The notes under the pieces are model-generated. The model saw nothing but the letters and a program-made list of their open reading frames with translations. It was not told where the DNA came from and made no database searches. A stretch of DNA of 57,853 nucleotides from Candidatus Woesearchaeota archaeon (lineage in GTDB: Archaea; Nanobdellota; Nanobdellia; Woesearchaeales; DSVV01). Below are positions 17,966 to 25,562 of this stretch, one piece after another; the first letter of the stretch is position 1; the number at the start of each line of letters is the position of its first letter. The position numbers and the translations under genes were made by a program. The stretch spans positions 1 to 57,853 of the forward strand of contig JACRPI010000011.1 in the NCBI GenBank assembly GCA_016214075.1, in the 5' to 3' direction.

Positions 17966-18839
17966 TGTAGTATTCCTCCAATCCATTGGTAATTGCGCTA
18001 GTGAGCGCGCTACTCTCAGTAAGTAGATCAGTGCCAATAACAAGATGGACTGCAAGACCAGCAGTATTCTTGTTAAGGTTTTCTTCTGATGAAGCAAGCG
18101 GTCCAGTAAGAGAAGCATCCGCAAATTGGGAAAGAATGTTATTCTCAAACAAACAGCCCAGTTTCTCGCTTTGTTCGTCAGCAGTTTGCGAAATGTATGC
18201 CGCAACATCACTCCCTTCTTGTGTTGATAAAATAAGAACAAGATTTGTTTGGCTTGTGATTGCAACCTCTTCTTTATGTGTTTTCGCGAATCCTAGCTTT
18301 GGATTATTGAGAAGATCGTTTTGTACTTTAGAAAAGACAGTTTCATCACTCAAAACAACAAAACTCAGTTGCGTAGTTTTTGTTGAAGCAACAGAAGGGC
18401 AGCGAAGTTCTTTTTTTTCTTCGAGAGTAACGCTCCCGTGTTCTTCCACAGTAAAAGTTCCTTTTTCTTTGTTAATGTAAAACGCGCCAGGATGTTCAAA
18501 AACACCAAGTGTTTGGTAAAGACGTGCGTCTAAAAAGAAAGGATACGTGATTGCAGTCACAGAAGAGGTTTGATACACGCGAAGAAGGTTATCACTCAAA
18601 TCATACGAGTATGCGCCAACGTCAAACGAAGGCTGGCTGTAAAATAAAGTGACGTCTCCTGGGACGCTCTGGCTTGTTTCAAGAAGCAGCGCAATATCTC
18701 GCGCGGCGTAGGATTGTTCATATAAAGTATTTTTTTGAACAGTGGTGTGAAAATAAAAGAACACGCCAACAATAAGAACAAGAAGAATAATCTCTATAAT
18801 CACTTGATTTCCTAAGTTGAGTTGCCCTCTCTTTTGCAT
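17958..18839 (-). CDS. Pilin-like protein with large exterior domain
   Basis: This 293-residue protein begins MQKRG|QLNLGNQVIIEIILL, a class III signal with the hydrophobic helix at about 12-31. The exterior part is soluble with two cysteines (RCPS and LGCLFE) and an ordered alternation of strands and helices. I do not recognise a family. A TATA-like AGTATATAAACC about 25 nt upstream of the ATG (near 18860-18872) implies a promoter of its own within the 56-base gap after the SGNH gene. The next gene starts inside its stop. Confidence 0.85.
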   Translation of the reverse strand: MQKRGQLNLGNQVIIEIILLVLIVGVFFYFHTTVQKNTLYEQSYAARDIALLLETSQSVPGDVTLFYSQPSFDVGAYSYDLSDNLLRVYQTSSVTAITYPFFLDARLYQTLGVFEHPGAFYINKEKGTFTVEEHGSVTLEEKKELRCPSVASTKTTQLSFVVLSDETVFSKVQNDLLNNPKLGFAKTHKEEVAITSQTNLVLILSTQEGSDVAAYISQTADEQSEKLGCLFENNILSQFADASLTGPLASSEENLNKNTAGLAVHLVIGTDLLTESSALTSAITNGLEEYYND

Positions 18840-18895
18840 GTTGCGTTTTCGAGAGAAATTGGTTTATATACTTTTGCTGGATTCCATCTCACTTC

Positions 18896-20605
18896 TCAGC
18901 TCACAGAAAGGGAAGAAGCAAATTCGCTATACACTCCTTCAGCCCATGTTTCCGCAGCAGCTTTTCCAGCAGTGCCATGATTGTCAAAATGAACATCAGC
19001 GTCACAGCCAAAAGATCCTCCGTCAGGACAAAAAGCAAAGTCCGTATATTCTTCCGAATCAATAAATATACAACCAGAATTTTCTACACTTTCTTTTATC
19101 GCATCTCTAAATTGTTGATAGGTTTCAATGTCAGGATAATGAGGACCTTGAGGTGGGCCTGCCCAATAACAAGTAGCTCCTTGATTGGTTATTTCTTCTG
19201 CAACACTGTTGACGCTGTTCTGTATTGTTTCTTCAGAAGAACCATACCATTCATAGCCATTGCTTGCAAAAGTGACAAACACGAGAGAAGGGGTATGTTT
19301 TTCAATAAGATTGCTGAGAAGCGGAGTATTTCCAGAATCAACTTTTTTGCTGGAACCATCATCATACGTGTATTCTGCGTTACAAGCAGAACTAATAATG
19401 GATATCCCTTCTGTAAAGTATGATGGCGTTGATCCGCACACTGCATATTTATTTGTGGTGTAACCATCTGTTTTGAATGATGCGTAAAGCGTGTCGCCAT
19501 ACGTTCCCATAGTTTGAGAATCTCCAATAATCAAAACGTTTTGTTCAGAAGTTTCAGCTAATACAGAAGCAGTTGAAGTATCAGAAGAGTCTTCTGTTGA
19601 ACTCGTATCCGAAAGCTCTTGAAGAAGCGCGAGAAACTCTTCAGGAGTATATACTCCGTATTGTTCACTAGTATATCCCTCTGCTTGAACATAAACAACA
19701 GCATAAACAAAGGTATCATCATTGGCTGCTTGTAGTTTTGTTGCTTCAGATCCAGAAAGTTGTTTCTTGATATACGCAACAGCGTCTGAAAGTGTGGTAT
19801 ATGTTGTTATTTCATTCTCGGGTTCACGATATTTCCAAATTGTGCTTTCTTTGAGGGTATATTTTTTTGAAGAGCTATCGTAGGTGAGTTGTTGTGTATA
19901 GGAGTTAATACTCATAGCAGGTGTTTTATAATCAAGTGTTATTATTCCTCCAGAAGAAAGAAGAGACACAAGATCGTTACTATCAGTGGTCTCCACCTGT
20001 ACGTCACATTCTTTCGCACAAATCCGAACAGTGTTTTCAGTTTTTTTGAGGTACACACTTTGGACACTTTCCGCGCCAAGGACAAGCGCGAACGAACAAC
20101 TTCCTCCCTCAGTATATGTTCCACCAGTAAAAGAATAATCCTTACCAAACGTCTCTACAGTTGCGCATTGTTCAACGTCATCATTTTCTTTACATACTGT
20201 TGCAAAATCACTCGTCTTCTTGCAAAGACAGAGGCATCCTTCTGTACCTATCCCACACTGTTCAGGTTTGGTATTAGAATATGGAGAAGTAATAGCATAT
20301 GCAGTGCATGTTCCTCCAATAGAAGAAACCCCGCTCTGATACCCCACAATCGCATAATCTTCATCAACAAAAAGAGGATAGCTGCTGAACGAAGCACCCT
20401 CCTCCATGTTTGTAATGCTTGCGACAAGTTGTTCAAAATTCCGTTTTGTTGCTTCTTCTGTATCAGGTACAAAGACATCCCATATTTTGAAGATGAAAAT
20501 AGTGAGAAGAAGAATTGCTCCAACGCTGAGGACAACACGAATAACAGTGTCACTGGAAAGATCAAGTCCTCCTTGCGCTTTTTTACCTTTTATCATAGTT
20601 TTCAC
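18896..20605 (-). CDS. Pilin-anchored SGNH hydrolase
   Basis: This 569-residue protein begins KGKKA|QGGLDLSSD with a membrane helix at about 21-40. A cysteine-rich exterior domain (about 60-330) and a Ser/Thr/Asp linker (331-356) precede an SGNH/GDSL esterase domain (357-565). Block I is IIGDSQTMG (Ser363), block II Gly391 in VCGSTPS, block III FASNGYEW with Asn449, and block V DADVH ending at His539. SGNH enzymes remove acyl groups. Beside the M23/SLT gene, an O-acetyl esterase acting on murein or surface glycan is an inference. A TATA box at 20623-20636 suits a leaderless start. Confidence 0.9.
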   Translation of the reverse strand: MKTMIKGKKAQGGLDLSSDTVIRVVLSVGAILLLTIFIFKIWDVFVPDTEEATKRNFEQLVASITNMEEGASFSSYPLFVDEDYAIVGYQSGVSSIGGTCTAYAITSPYSNTKPEQCGIGTEGCLCLCKKTSDFATVCKENDDVEQCATVETFGKDYSFTGGTYTEGGSCSFALVLGAESVQSVYLKKTENTVRICAKECDVQVETTDSNDLVSLLSSGGIITLDYKTPAMSINSYTQQLTYDSSSKKYTLKESTIWKYREPENEITTYTTLSDAVAYIKKQLSGSEATKLQAANDDTFVYAVVYVQAEGYTSEQYGVYTPEEFLALLQELSDTSSTEDSSDTSTASVLAETSEQNVLIIGDSQTMGTYGDTLYASFKTDGYTTNKYAVCGSTPSYFTEGISIISSACNAEYTYDDGSSKKVDSGNTPLLSNLIEKHTPSLVFVTFASNGYEWYGSSEETIQNSVNSVAEEITNQGATCYWAGPPQGPHYPDIETYQQFRDAIKESVENSGCIFIDSEEYTDFAFCPDGGSFGCDADVHFDNHGTAGKAAAETWAEGVYSEFASSLSVS

Positions 20606-20621
20606 ATTTCAGTGAGAAGAG

Positions 20622-20783
20622 TTATATAAATTTTCGCAAAGAGGGTGCCATCCGATCTTTCGAGTGATGCAATACTTTTTTTCTCCCATATGAAATGAAG
20701 GTAAACCCTTTTTCTAAAAAATAACCCCATTCACCGAATTTCTCTTGCAATTTTTTTCTATTTCGTTTGATACTTCGGTTCAT
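20622..20783 (-). CDS. Possible small protein, 53 residues
   Basis: An open frame of 53 residues starts at the ATG that directly ends the conserved GTCAGGGGGACCCAT block of element copy E. It is basic and aromatic, starting MNRSIKRNRKKLQEKFGEWG and ending SLRKFI. The purine-rich AGGGGG could act as a ribosome binding site. Against it, its stop lies inside the TATA box of the SGNH gene, and the matching site at copy C has ATT in place of ATG. I would treat it as possible only. Confidence 0.3.
   Translation of the reverse strand: MNRSIKRNRKKLQEKFGEWGYFLEKGFTFISYGRKKVLHHSKDRMAPSLRKFI
20623..20636 (-). promoter_or_regulatory. Promoter of the SGNH gene, same core as at 24318
   Basis: On the minus strand the core reads CGAAAATTTATATA, centred about 22 nt upstream of the SGNH start codon at 20605. 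The identical 14 bases occur at 24318-24331 before the next pilin-like operon. Similar TCTTC-rich sequence follows in both. Confidence 0.6.
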
Positions 20784-20890
20784 GGGTCCCCCTGACAGTA
20801 CAAGGTCTGCTGGTGCGTGTATTTTCTTTGCTGCTGAGAAAATATTCGCTTTGCTCCTCCATGAATCGCCTTATTACCTTTTAGAATCCC
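20781..20890 (-). repeat. Dispersed intergenic element, copy E
   Basis: Read on the minus strand, the first block is GGGATTCTAAAAGG then TAAGGCGATT (20864-20890). It is followed by GAGCAAAGCGAATATTTT, AAATACACGCACCAGCA (about 20808-20824) and TGTCAGGGGGACCCATG (20781-20797). The last two blocks match copy C almost exactly. The surrounding 371-base gap holds otherwise only the promoter of the SGNH gene and the doubtful 53-residue frame. Confidence 0.75.
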
Positions 20891-20976
20891 TAAGTAATTT
20901 TATTTATTGAGATATGAAAAAACCAAATTCTGAAAATGTCGCAGACAATACGGCTATTTTTTAGAAAAAGCTTTAC

Positions 20977-21225
20977 CTATTCCTTTGTGTCTGAAGAAGT
21001 GGTACTTTCAGAAGTGCTTTCTTTGTCGCTATCAGTAATCCCTTCAAAAATATCTTTAACATCTCCCTGTTTCTTTACTTCTTCTTGAACGCCGCCAGTG
21101 GTCTCTCCCCATTTTTGAAAGACGCTATTCATGACAAAGAAAACAATGACCATGAAGATGAGTGCGATAACGAGGGTCACAAGCCAAAAGTTCATATCTC
21201 CTTTTTTTCTTTTGAGTATTTCCAT
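20977..21225 (-). CDS. Small pilin-like membrane protein
   Basis: An 82-residue protein begins MEILKRKKG|DMNFWL, a class III-type signal, with a hydrophobic helix at about residues 13-32. The exterior tail is short and ends in a Ser/Thr/Asp/Glu-rich stretch without cysteines. No family is recognised. It is the last gene of the operon starting at 24295, nine bases downstream of 21234. The tail is too small for an enzyme, so a structural or scaffold subunit is likely. Confidence 0.8.
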   Translation of the reverse strand: MEILKRKKGDMNFWLVTLVIALIFMVIVFFVMNSVFQKWGETTGGVQEEVKKQGDVKDIFEGITDSDKESTSESTTSSDTKE

Positions 21226-21233
21226 AATCTCAC

Positions 21234-21587
21234 CTATTTACAGCAGACTTCTGAAGATTCTTCGCATGCAGCAAAATAAAGTTGTTCCCCTATGCATTTT
21301 GTTGCACAACTACCGCCTTTCCCTATACAGGTATTAAGTCTGCATTCTTGATTTTCAGGACAAGTAAAGTCTGCTTTTGTTCCATAAGAGGAAGAAGTTC
21401 CCTGATCAACGCACTCTCCTCCTTTATTTTCGCAGGCACCAAGTTCCCCACTAAATAATGCAAATTTTCCGCCCATAATATAGACAACGACAATAAAAAA
21501 AATCAGTGCAAGTGCTGCTAACACAACAACTTGAATAGTCATGTCTGCTTTCTTTTCAGTAATAACCAGTTCTATTTTTCTCATCAT
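21234..21587 (-). CDS. Cysteine-rich pilin-like protein
   Basis: This 117-residue protein has TEKKA|DMTIQVV as its class III signal and a helix at about 16-37. A short exterior domain carries ten cysteines, ending in SSEVCCK. The layout (helix, glycine-rich turn GGKFALFSG, then Cys-rich tail ending VCC) resembles the 90-residue protein at 24686, so the two are probably paralogues. The dense cysteines suggest a disulfide-stabilised surface module. It lies two bases from the gene at 21590. Confidence 0.82.
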   Translation of the reverse strand: MMRKIELVITEKKADMTIQVVVLAALALIFFIVVVYIMGGKFALFSGELGACENKGGECVDQGTSSSYGTKADFTCPENQECRLNTCIGKGGSCATKCIGEQLYFAACEESSEVCCK

Positions 21588-21589
21588 GC

Positions 21590-22300
21590 TTATTCCTCAG
21601 TTGCTTGAGTATATAAATCTGCAAGTATTATTTTTGAAAGGTCTTCAATAGTAATGCATTCTCCATCATATTCTTTGTTATTGTTTGCATCTGTTAAAGG
21701 TTCTCCTTGATCCCAGCAGCCATTGTTGTTGGTGTCAGTAAAATCTTCTCCATCATATATTTCGTCATTATCAGTATCTTTAAACCATTGGTAGTCATGC
21801 TGTTGTGGAATATGAATATAGTTCTTTCCATCAATAATTATTTTTCCACGTAATCCTTGTTCTCCTCGCAATTCTTGCAGAGTAAGGATCTCAGTTAAGT
21901 TTTTATTTGATGCATAAGGTGCATATGATTCTTTTATAGCAGCGCATTCTTCATCAGACTGCCACCATCCGCATAACTTTTTATTTTCTTCAGAAAACGT
22001 TTCATGAAAAGCAGATTCAAGATTCCATCCTTCTCCGTATGCTTGTTTAATAATGACAAGATAGCCACTTTTACCATCTTGCGCTACTTTTTCTATTGGA
22101 ATATCTTTATCTGCGTCAATCCTCTCCTCATCAATGACTTGATCAGGAACAGTCTGTTCTTGAAATTCAAATCCAAGTCCTTCAAAAAATTCTTTTGCGT
22201 TGTCGATAGTGTTTGGGACGAAAACAAATGCAGCGAAAACAAGAAAGAATCCTGCAAGAATAAATAAAATAAGTTGGAAATTCAGTTCTGCTTTTTTCAT
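21590..22300 (-). CDS. Pilin-like protein with EF-hand-like calcium loops
   Basis: This 236-residue protein starts MKKA|ELNFQLILF with a helix at about residues 6-27. The exterior part ends with three acidic loops spaced like EF-hand or dockerin-type calcium sites: DTDNDEIYDGED, DTNNNGCWDQGEP and DANNNKEYDGE (about 175-218). Calcium binding is inferred from the motif. Its ATG overlaps the stop of the 48-residue gene at 22297 (ATGA), so translation is coupled. No wider family is recognised. Confidence 0.85.
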   Translation of the reverse strand: MKKAELNFQLILFILAGFFLVFAAFVFVPNTIDNAKEFFEGLGFEFQEQTVPDQVIDEERIDADKDIPIEKVAQDGKSGYLVIIKQAYGEGWNLESAFHETFSEENKKLCGWWQSDEECAAIKESYAPYASNKNLTEILTLQELRGEQGLRGKIIIDGKNYIHIPQQHDYQWFKDTDNDEIYDGEDFTDTNNNGCWDQGEPLTDANNNKEYDGECITIEDLSKIILADLYTQATEE

Positions 22301-22443
22301 CCTAACCAGTCCAGGAATTCAAAGAGTTTTCCTCCTTGAAGTTTGATAATAAAAAGGATGACAACAAGTCCAATCAAAAGCCAGATCAGCATGACAAGCC
22401 ACGTCGGCATATCTCCTTTTTTGTTGAATTGACGCATAGTCAT
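22297..22443 (-). CDS. Small pilin-like membrane protein, 48 residues
   Basis: This short gene encodes MTMRQFNKKG|DMPTWLVM with a single helix (about residues 13-34) and a brief LQGGKLFEFLDWLG tail. The signal KKG|DMPTW matches KKG|DMNFW at 20977. The stop overlaps the next start by four bases (ATGA), typical for genes translated together. A second in-frame ATG at 22437 is an alternative start. It is well supported by position and composition although very short. Confidence 0.8.
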   Translation of the reverse strand: MTMRQFNKKGDMPTWLVMLIWLLIGLVVILFIIKLQGGKLFEFLDWLG

Positions 22444-22477
22444 TGTTCTTGATCTCATTCTTTATTAATAATTCGTT

Positions 22478-23329
22478 TTAAGAAGCTCTATCTTGTTTCA
22501 CAGGCAACACTTCGCAGTTCAATTGGTTCAGCGCATCTGTGGTATATGGATAAAGCAAAATCCCGCTGTCCCAGTCCGCGGTTTTCTCAGCGCCAAGCGC
22601 ATAGCCACCAGCAGTTCCTGCGACAGTGCTTCCAGCGATCAATAAACCAGCAGGCAATCCAACGCCGCTGAACACAAGCACAGCGCCAGTTGCTAATCCA
22701 ACGCCAGCGCCAGTTCCTGTGCTCCATATTTTATTCATGTATCCTTTTTTTCCATACAAAAACAACACTGCGTAATCATCTTTTGTAGTAACAGAATCTT
22801 CGGTCTCTTTATCATAAAGTAATTGCAGCGCGTCATCAGATTGAAATCCTTGGAGATAATCAGTGTAAGACATCGGTTCGTGCGTATACAACAACGGTGC
22901 AGGATTATCGTCGAGATAATCTAAAACTCCAGAAATTTCTTGTGGTGTGCTGTCAAATTCCAAAACACTGCAGAGCACGCAGTATTGAGTAGAGCCAAAT
23001 TGTGTTTCAAACACTTCATATTGTCCTTCACCCATTTTATACCAGCAGCGGGCAAGCGCGTCAGCAGCTTCTTCTTTAATCTTCTCAGGATCAACACTTT
23101 CCACAGAAACATATTCTATGGGGCATTGCACTTCGTCATAGAGTTCCATGCCGCCAATGTTGCCGATTGCGTTAATCTCAATGCTTTTTCTGCAGGTGTC
23201 AGGAATGTTCTGCGCAGTTCCCACTGCTGCGGTTTTCTGATAAAAGATCAGCAGCACCACGAGAACAAGACCTAAGATAATGAGTCCTAACAAAAATTCC
23301 ATTTGCATTGCTTTTTTGTTGGTTTTCAT
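22478..23329 (-). CDS. Pilin-like protein, paralogue of the next upstream gene
   Basis: The start at 23329 gives 283 residues starting MKTNKKA|MQMEFLLG, with a helix at about 12-30. It was preferred over the longer frame to 23458, which would run deep into the preceding gene. The exterior part shares RCWYKMGEG, a C-V-L-C-S pair and PLLYTHEPMSYTDYL with matching segments in the 23343 protein. These mark a tandem duplication. Unlike that protein, it adds a second hydrophobic glycine/alanine-rich segment (GAGVGLATGAVLVFSGVGLP) near residues 220-255. Confidence 0.85.
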   Translation of the reverse strand: MKTNKKAMQMEFLLGLIILGLVLVVLLIFYQKTAAVGTAQNIPDTCRKSIEINAIGNIGGMELYDEVQCPIEYVSVESVDPEKIKEEAADALARCWYKMGEGQYEVFETQFGSTQYCVLCSVLEFDSTPQEISGVLDYLDDNPAPLLYTHEPMSYTDYLQGFQSDDALQLLYDKETEDSVTTKDDYAVLFLYGKKGYMNKIWSTGTGAGVGLATGAVLVFSGVGLPAGLLIAGSTVAGTAGGYALGAEKTADWDSGILLYPYTTDALNQLNCEVLPVKQDRAS

Positions 23330-23342
23330 GGTTCGGGATATG

Positions 23343-24164
23343 TTAGGAATAAATATAATCGCAAGTTTCCGTGCCAGTAAGTGTTTCAGTAGAGTAAACT
23401 GCAATTGCATGGCTTGGATCTTTCCAAAAATCTTTGTTAGGGGGAATAAAACTGACAAAAAAGATAGTATAATCTTTTGATGTTGTTAGTGGTTTAGTGT
23501 TGAGGTCATCTCCCACCTGAATCCACACATTTGTTGTTACTGGCGTGCCTGACGAAATACCGAAAAACCGAAGTATTTCATTTTGATCAGTAAATGCATA
23601 TTTCATCTCTTTGTAAAAATAATCATAATAAGTTATTGGTTCTTGTGTCTGTAGAGAGAGAGGTATTTTCGTCTCCTGAAGATAATCATATAGATTCCCA
23701 ACATCTTTTTTTGGTGAATTTTCAAAATGGATCTGGCTGCAAACCACACAAACACTATCAAAGGTGAAGGATGAAGAAGCGAAAGGATCAACCTCTCCTT
23801 CGCCCATTTTATACCAGCATTCGCGCATCTCCTCAGCAAAAACCTGTTTCACGTTGGCAGAATAATCTTCTTCATTCTCAGAAGCATAATCTCTCTCACT
23901 GTCATCAACAGTGTAGGATTCAGCAGAAAGAACAATATTTTTTCGAGGGCATTCAAGATCAAGAGTACTAATGCCCAAGCTAACATCCGAAATTTTGCCA
24001 GAAGCAACAACACTAAGTCTGCAGCTTTCGACATCTCCTTTGCTTGTTGTCCAGTCAAAAACACGAGCAGAAAAAAACGCAAGAACTAAAACAATGACAA
24101 CAAGAATAAGAAGACCCATAGTCACTTTCTGCGCTTCCACTTCTCCTTTTTTTCCTTGTATCAT
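23343..24164 (-). CDS. Pilin-like protein, paralogue of 22478
   Basis: This 273-residue protein begins MIQGKKG|EVEAQKVTMG with a helix at about 16-33. The exterior domain has ECWYKMGEGE, VCVVCS and a PLSLQTQEPITYYDYFY segment, each with a counterpart in the 22478 protein. Cysteine spacing is also shared, so the fold should be the same. The family is not recognised. It lies 13 bases upstream of that paralogue and 11 bases downstream of the 39-residue gene. Confidence 0.87.
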   Translation of the reverse strand: MIQGKKGEVEAQKVTMGLLILVVIVLVLAFFSARVFDWTTSKGDVESCRLSVVASGKISDVSLGISTLDLECPRKNIVLSAESYTVDDSERDYASENEEDYSANVKQVFAEEMRECWYKMGEGEVDPFASSSFTFDSVCVVCSQIHFENSPKKDVGNLYDYLQETKIPLSLQTQEPITYYDYFYKEMKYAFTDQNEILRFFGISSGTPVTTNVWIQVGDDLNTKPLTTSKDYTIFFVSFIPPNKDFWKDPSHAIAVYSTETLTGTETCDYIYS

Positions 24165-24175
24165 AATTATTCACA

Positions 24176-24295
24176 TCACAATCCAAAGATCATACTCAAT
24201 TTATCTTTTACACCAACAACGAGAATAATAAGAAGGACAATAAACAGAATAAGGACAATCATTTGTGTTTCCGTCATTGCTTTTTTATCAACCAT
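24176..24295 (-). CDS. Small pilin-like membrane protein, 39 residues
   Basis: The start at 24295 gives MVDKKA|MTETQMIVL with one helix (about residues 11-29) and a KDKLSMIFGL tail. It is the first gene of the operon running down to 20977. A TATA box at 24318-24331 lies about 27 nt upstream, so a leaderless mRNA would begin at this ATG. An earlier in-frame Met at 24358 is less likely because it lies upstream of that TATA box. It could be a major structural subunit because of its position and size. Confidence 0.75.
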   Translation of the reverse strand: MVDKKAMTETQMIVLILFIVLLIILVVGVKDKLSMIFGL

Positions 24296-24317
24296 ACATA
24301 TTTTCTGTGAAGAGACG

Positions 24318-24331
24318 TATATAAATTTTCG
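24318..24331 (-). promoter_or_regulatory. Promoter of the second pilin-like operon
   Basis: On the minus strand the core CGAAAATTTATATA is identical over 14 bases to that at 20623-20636. It is centred about 27 nt upstream of the ATG at 24295. The shared core suggests that both operons answer to the same basal promoter strength or regulator. Confidence 0.6.
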
Positions 24332-24492
24332 TATATAGTTGAGGACGCATTTATTCAAATCTTATTAATGTCCTCAACTATTCAGCCAAAGACTTTTTTG
24401 TTCGATTATTTATGTCTTTGGCTATAAAGAGCTCCACAATTGTGTTGCAGACATTTTCTCTCATTTTAACAAATAACACTTCAAAAAAGATT

Positions 24493-24617
24493 GGGGATTC
24501 AAAAGCACTGCAAGGCGATTCAAGCAACAGTAAAGCGAATAGTTGCCAAACAACAAGCAAATACACGCACCAGCAAAAGTAAAAAATGTCAGGGGGACCC
24601 ATTGCGTGAGCAATGGG
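24493..24617 (+). repeat. Dispersed intergenic element, copy C
   Basis: Blocks in order are GGGGATTCAAAAGCA and CAAGGCGATT (24493-24520), TAAAGCGAATAGTTGC, AAATACACGCACCAGCA (about 24559-24575) and TGTCAGGGGGACCCAT (24587-24602). The end forms a hairpin CCCATTGC/GCAATGGG with a four-base loop (24598-24617). Blocks 1, 3 and 4 match copy E on the opposite strand. It fills the gap between two pilin-like operons (24296-24685). Nothing else is visible there except the promoter of the downstream operon. Confidence 0.78.
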
Positions 24618-24685
24618 GTATTATTGAACTATAAAACCAAGCAGAAAATAAGAATATAAAAATGAAAAGAAAATAAAAAAATCAA

Positions 24686-24958
24686 TCAACCAATAACAGG
24701 AATGCAACAAACTTGACTGCTATCAACTTCGCCATCATCGTCTAAGCAACTTCGAGAATTATCTTGCACGTAACCAGACGAGCAGCTGTAATCGCAGACA
24801 TTGCCGCTAATGGATTCGCAGTTCGCAGTAGTAGTCGCAAATTGTCCGATCTTTCCAGTGAAGATAAACGCCAACACAACAAGCACTAATAATGCAAGTA
24901 CTGCAATAATAATAACGTTGATAGACATGCCTTGTCCTTTTTTCATAAATTGTTTCAT
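24686..24958 (-). CDS. Small cysteine-rich pilin
   Basis: This 90-residue protein begins MKQFMKKG|QGMSINVIIIAV, a very typical archaeal class III pilin N-terminus, with the helix at about 11-33. The short exterior tail holds six cysteines and ends QVCCIPVIG. The same layout occurs in the 21234 protein. It is a monocistronic gene between element C and the operon at 25026-27104, with a TATA-like GATTTAAATATCC about 40 nt upstream. It could be the main pilin of a thin filament. Confidence 0.85.
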   Translation of the reverse strand: MKQFMKKGQGMSINVIIIAVLALLVLVVLAFIFTGKIGQFATTTANCESISGNVCDYSCSSGYVQDNSRSCLDDDGEVDSSQVCCIPVIG

Positions 24959-25025
24959 AAAAACACCTCTTTTCTTATCTCATGCAGTTCAGGATATTTA
25001 AATCTTATTGACAAACATAACATTT

Positions 25026-25562
25026 TCAGCTAAACCCGCATCCTCCAATACAAAGATACACGTTCAAATCCTGTTGGCTTGGATACAATCGTAATGCAAA
25101 AGGTTCTGTTGTTCCGCCCATGGACGCGGACAAATTGCCACTGGAATAATAAATAATTTGTTGGTTGGGGGGTGCAATCGCAACAAATTCATATCCTGTA
25201 TCCGCGTATCCCCATTGATCAAGAGTCTGCGACAAAATTGTTGCGATCGTCGCATTTGCGTAAGGACAAGAATTTTGCCCATCCCCGCAAGTAATACTCC
25301 CTCCAGAAAATGGATTCTTCGCGCAATCGATAAGGAGATCTTGAATGGTGGTGTCATCAGTGCATCCAGAGGACGTTTGAAACAATGTATTGACAAAAGA
25401 CTCCACGAGTTTGCTCGTTTCATAACTCTGCGTCGTATCAGTCTTCTCTGAAGTAAACACCACTTTCACCACAAAAAGCAATGCAAGAGAAAGAATAACG
25501 ACAATAATCATAAGCCCCATCATTTCAATTTGTCCTCTCCTCAATAAGCTATTCCGAGTCAT
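25026..25562 (-). CDS. Pilin-like protein, third gene of the upstream operon
   Basis: This 178-residue protein begins LLRRG|QIEMMGLMIIVVIL with a helix to about residue 33. The exterior domain has six cysteines, including CGDGQNSC and a final CIGGCGFS, which point to disulfides. The ATG overlaps the stop of the 25559 gene (ATGA). I do not recognise a family. It is the last gene in the three-gene operon beginning at 27104. Confidence 0.85.
   Translation of the reverse strand: MTRNSLLRRGQIEMMGLMIIVVILSLALLFVVKVVFTSEKTDTTQSYETSKLVESFVNTLFQTSSGCTDDTTIQDLLIDCAKNPFSGGSITCGDGQNSCPYANATIATILSQTLDQWGYADTGYEFVAIAPPNQQIIYYSSGNLSASMGGTTEPFALRLYPSQQDLNVYLCIGGCGFS

Noticed and set aside
17958-18839. Possible degenerate N-acetylmuramoyl-alanine amidase domain in the pilin-like protein
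   Set aside because: The alternation of strands and helices near the end loosely recalls an amidase, and the neighbours are murein enzymes. No zinc-binding His/Glu set is visible, so I left it unnamed.
24378-24602. Minus-strand open frame of 74 codons
   Set aside because: It lies over element C, has no ribosome binding site or homology that I recognise, and its start is in the conserved G-rich block.
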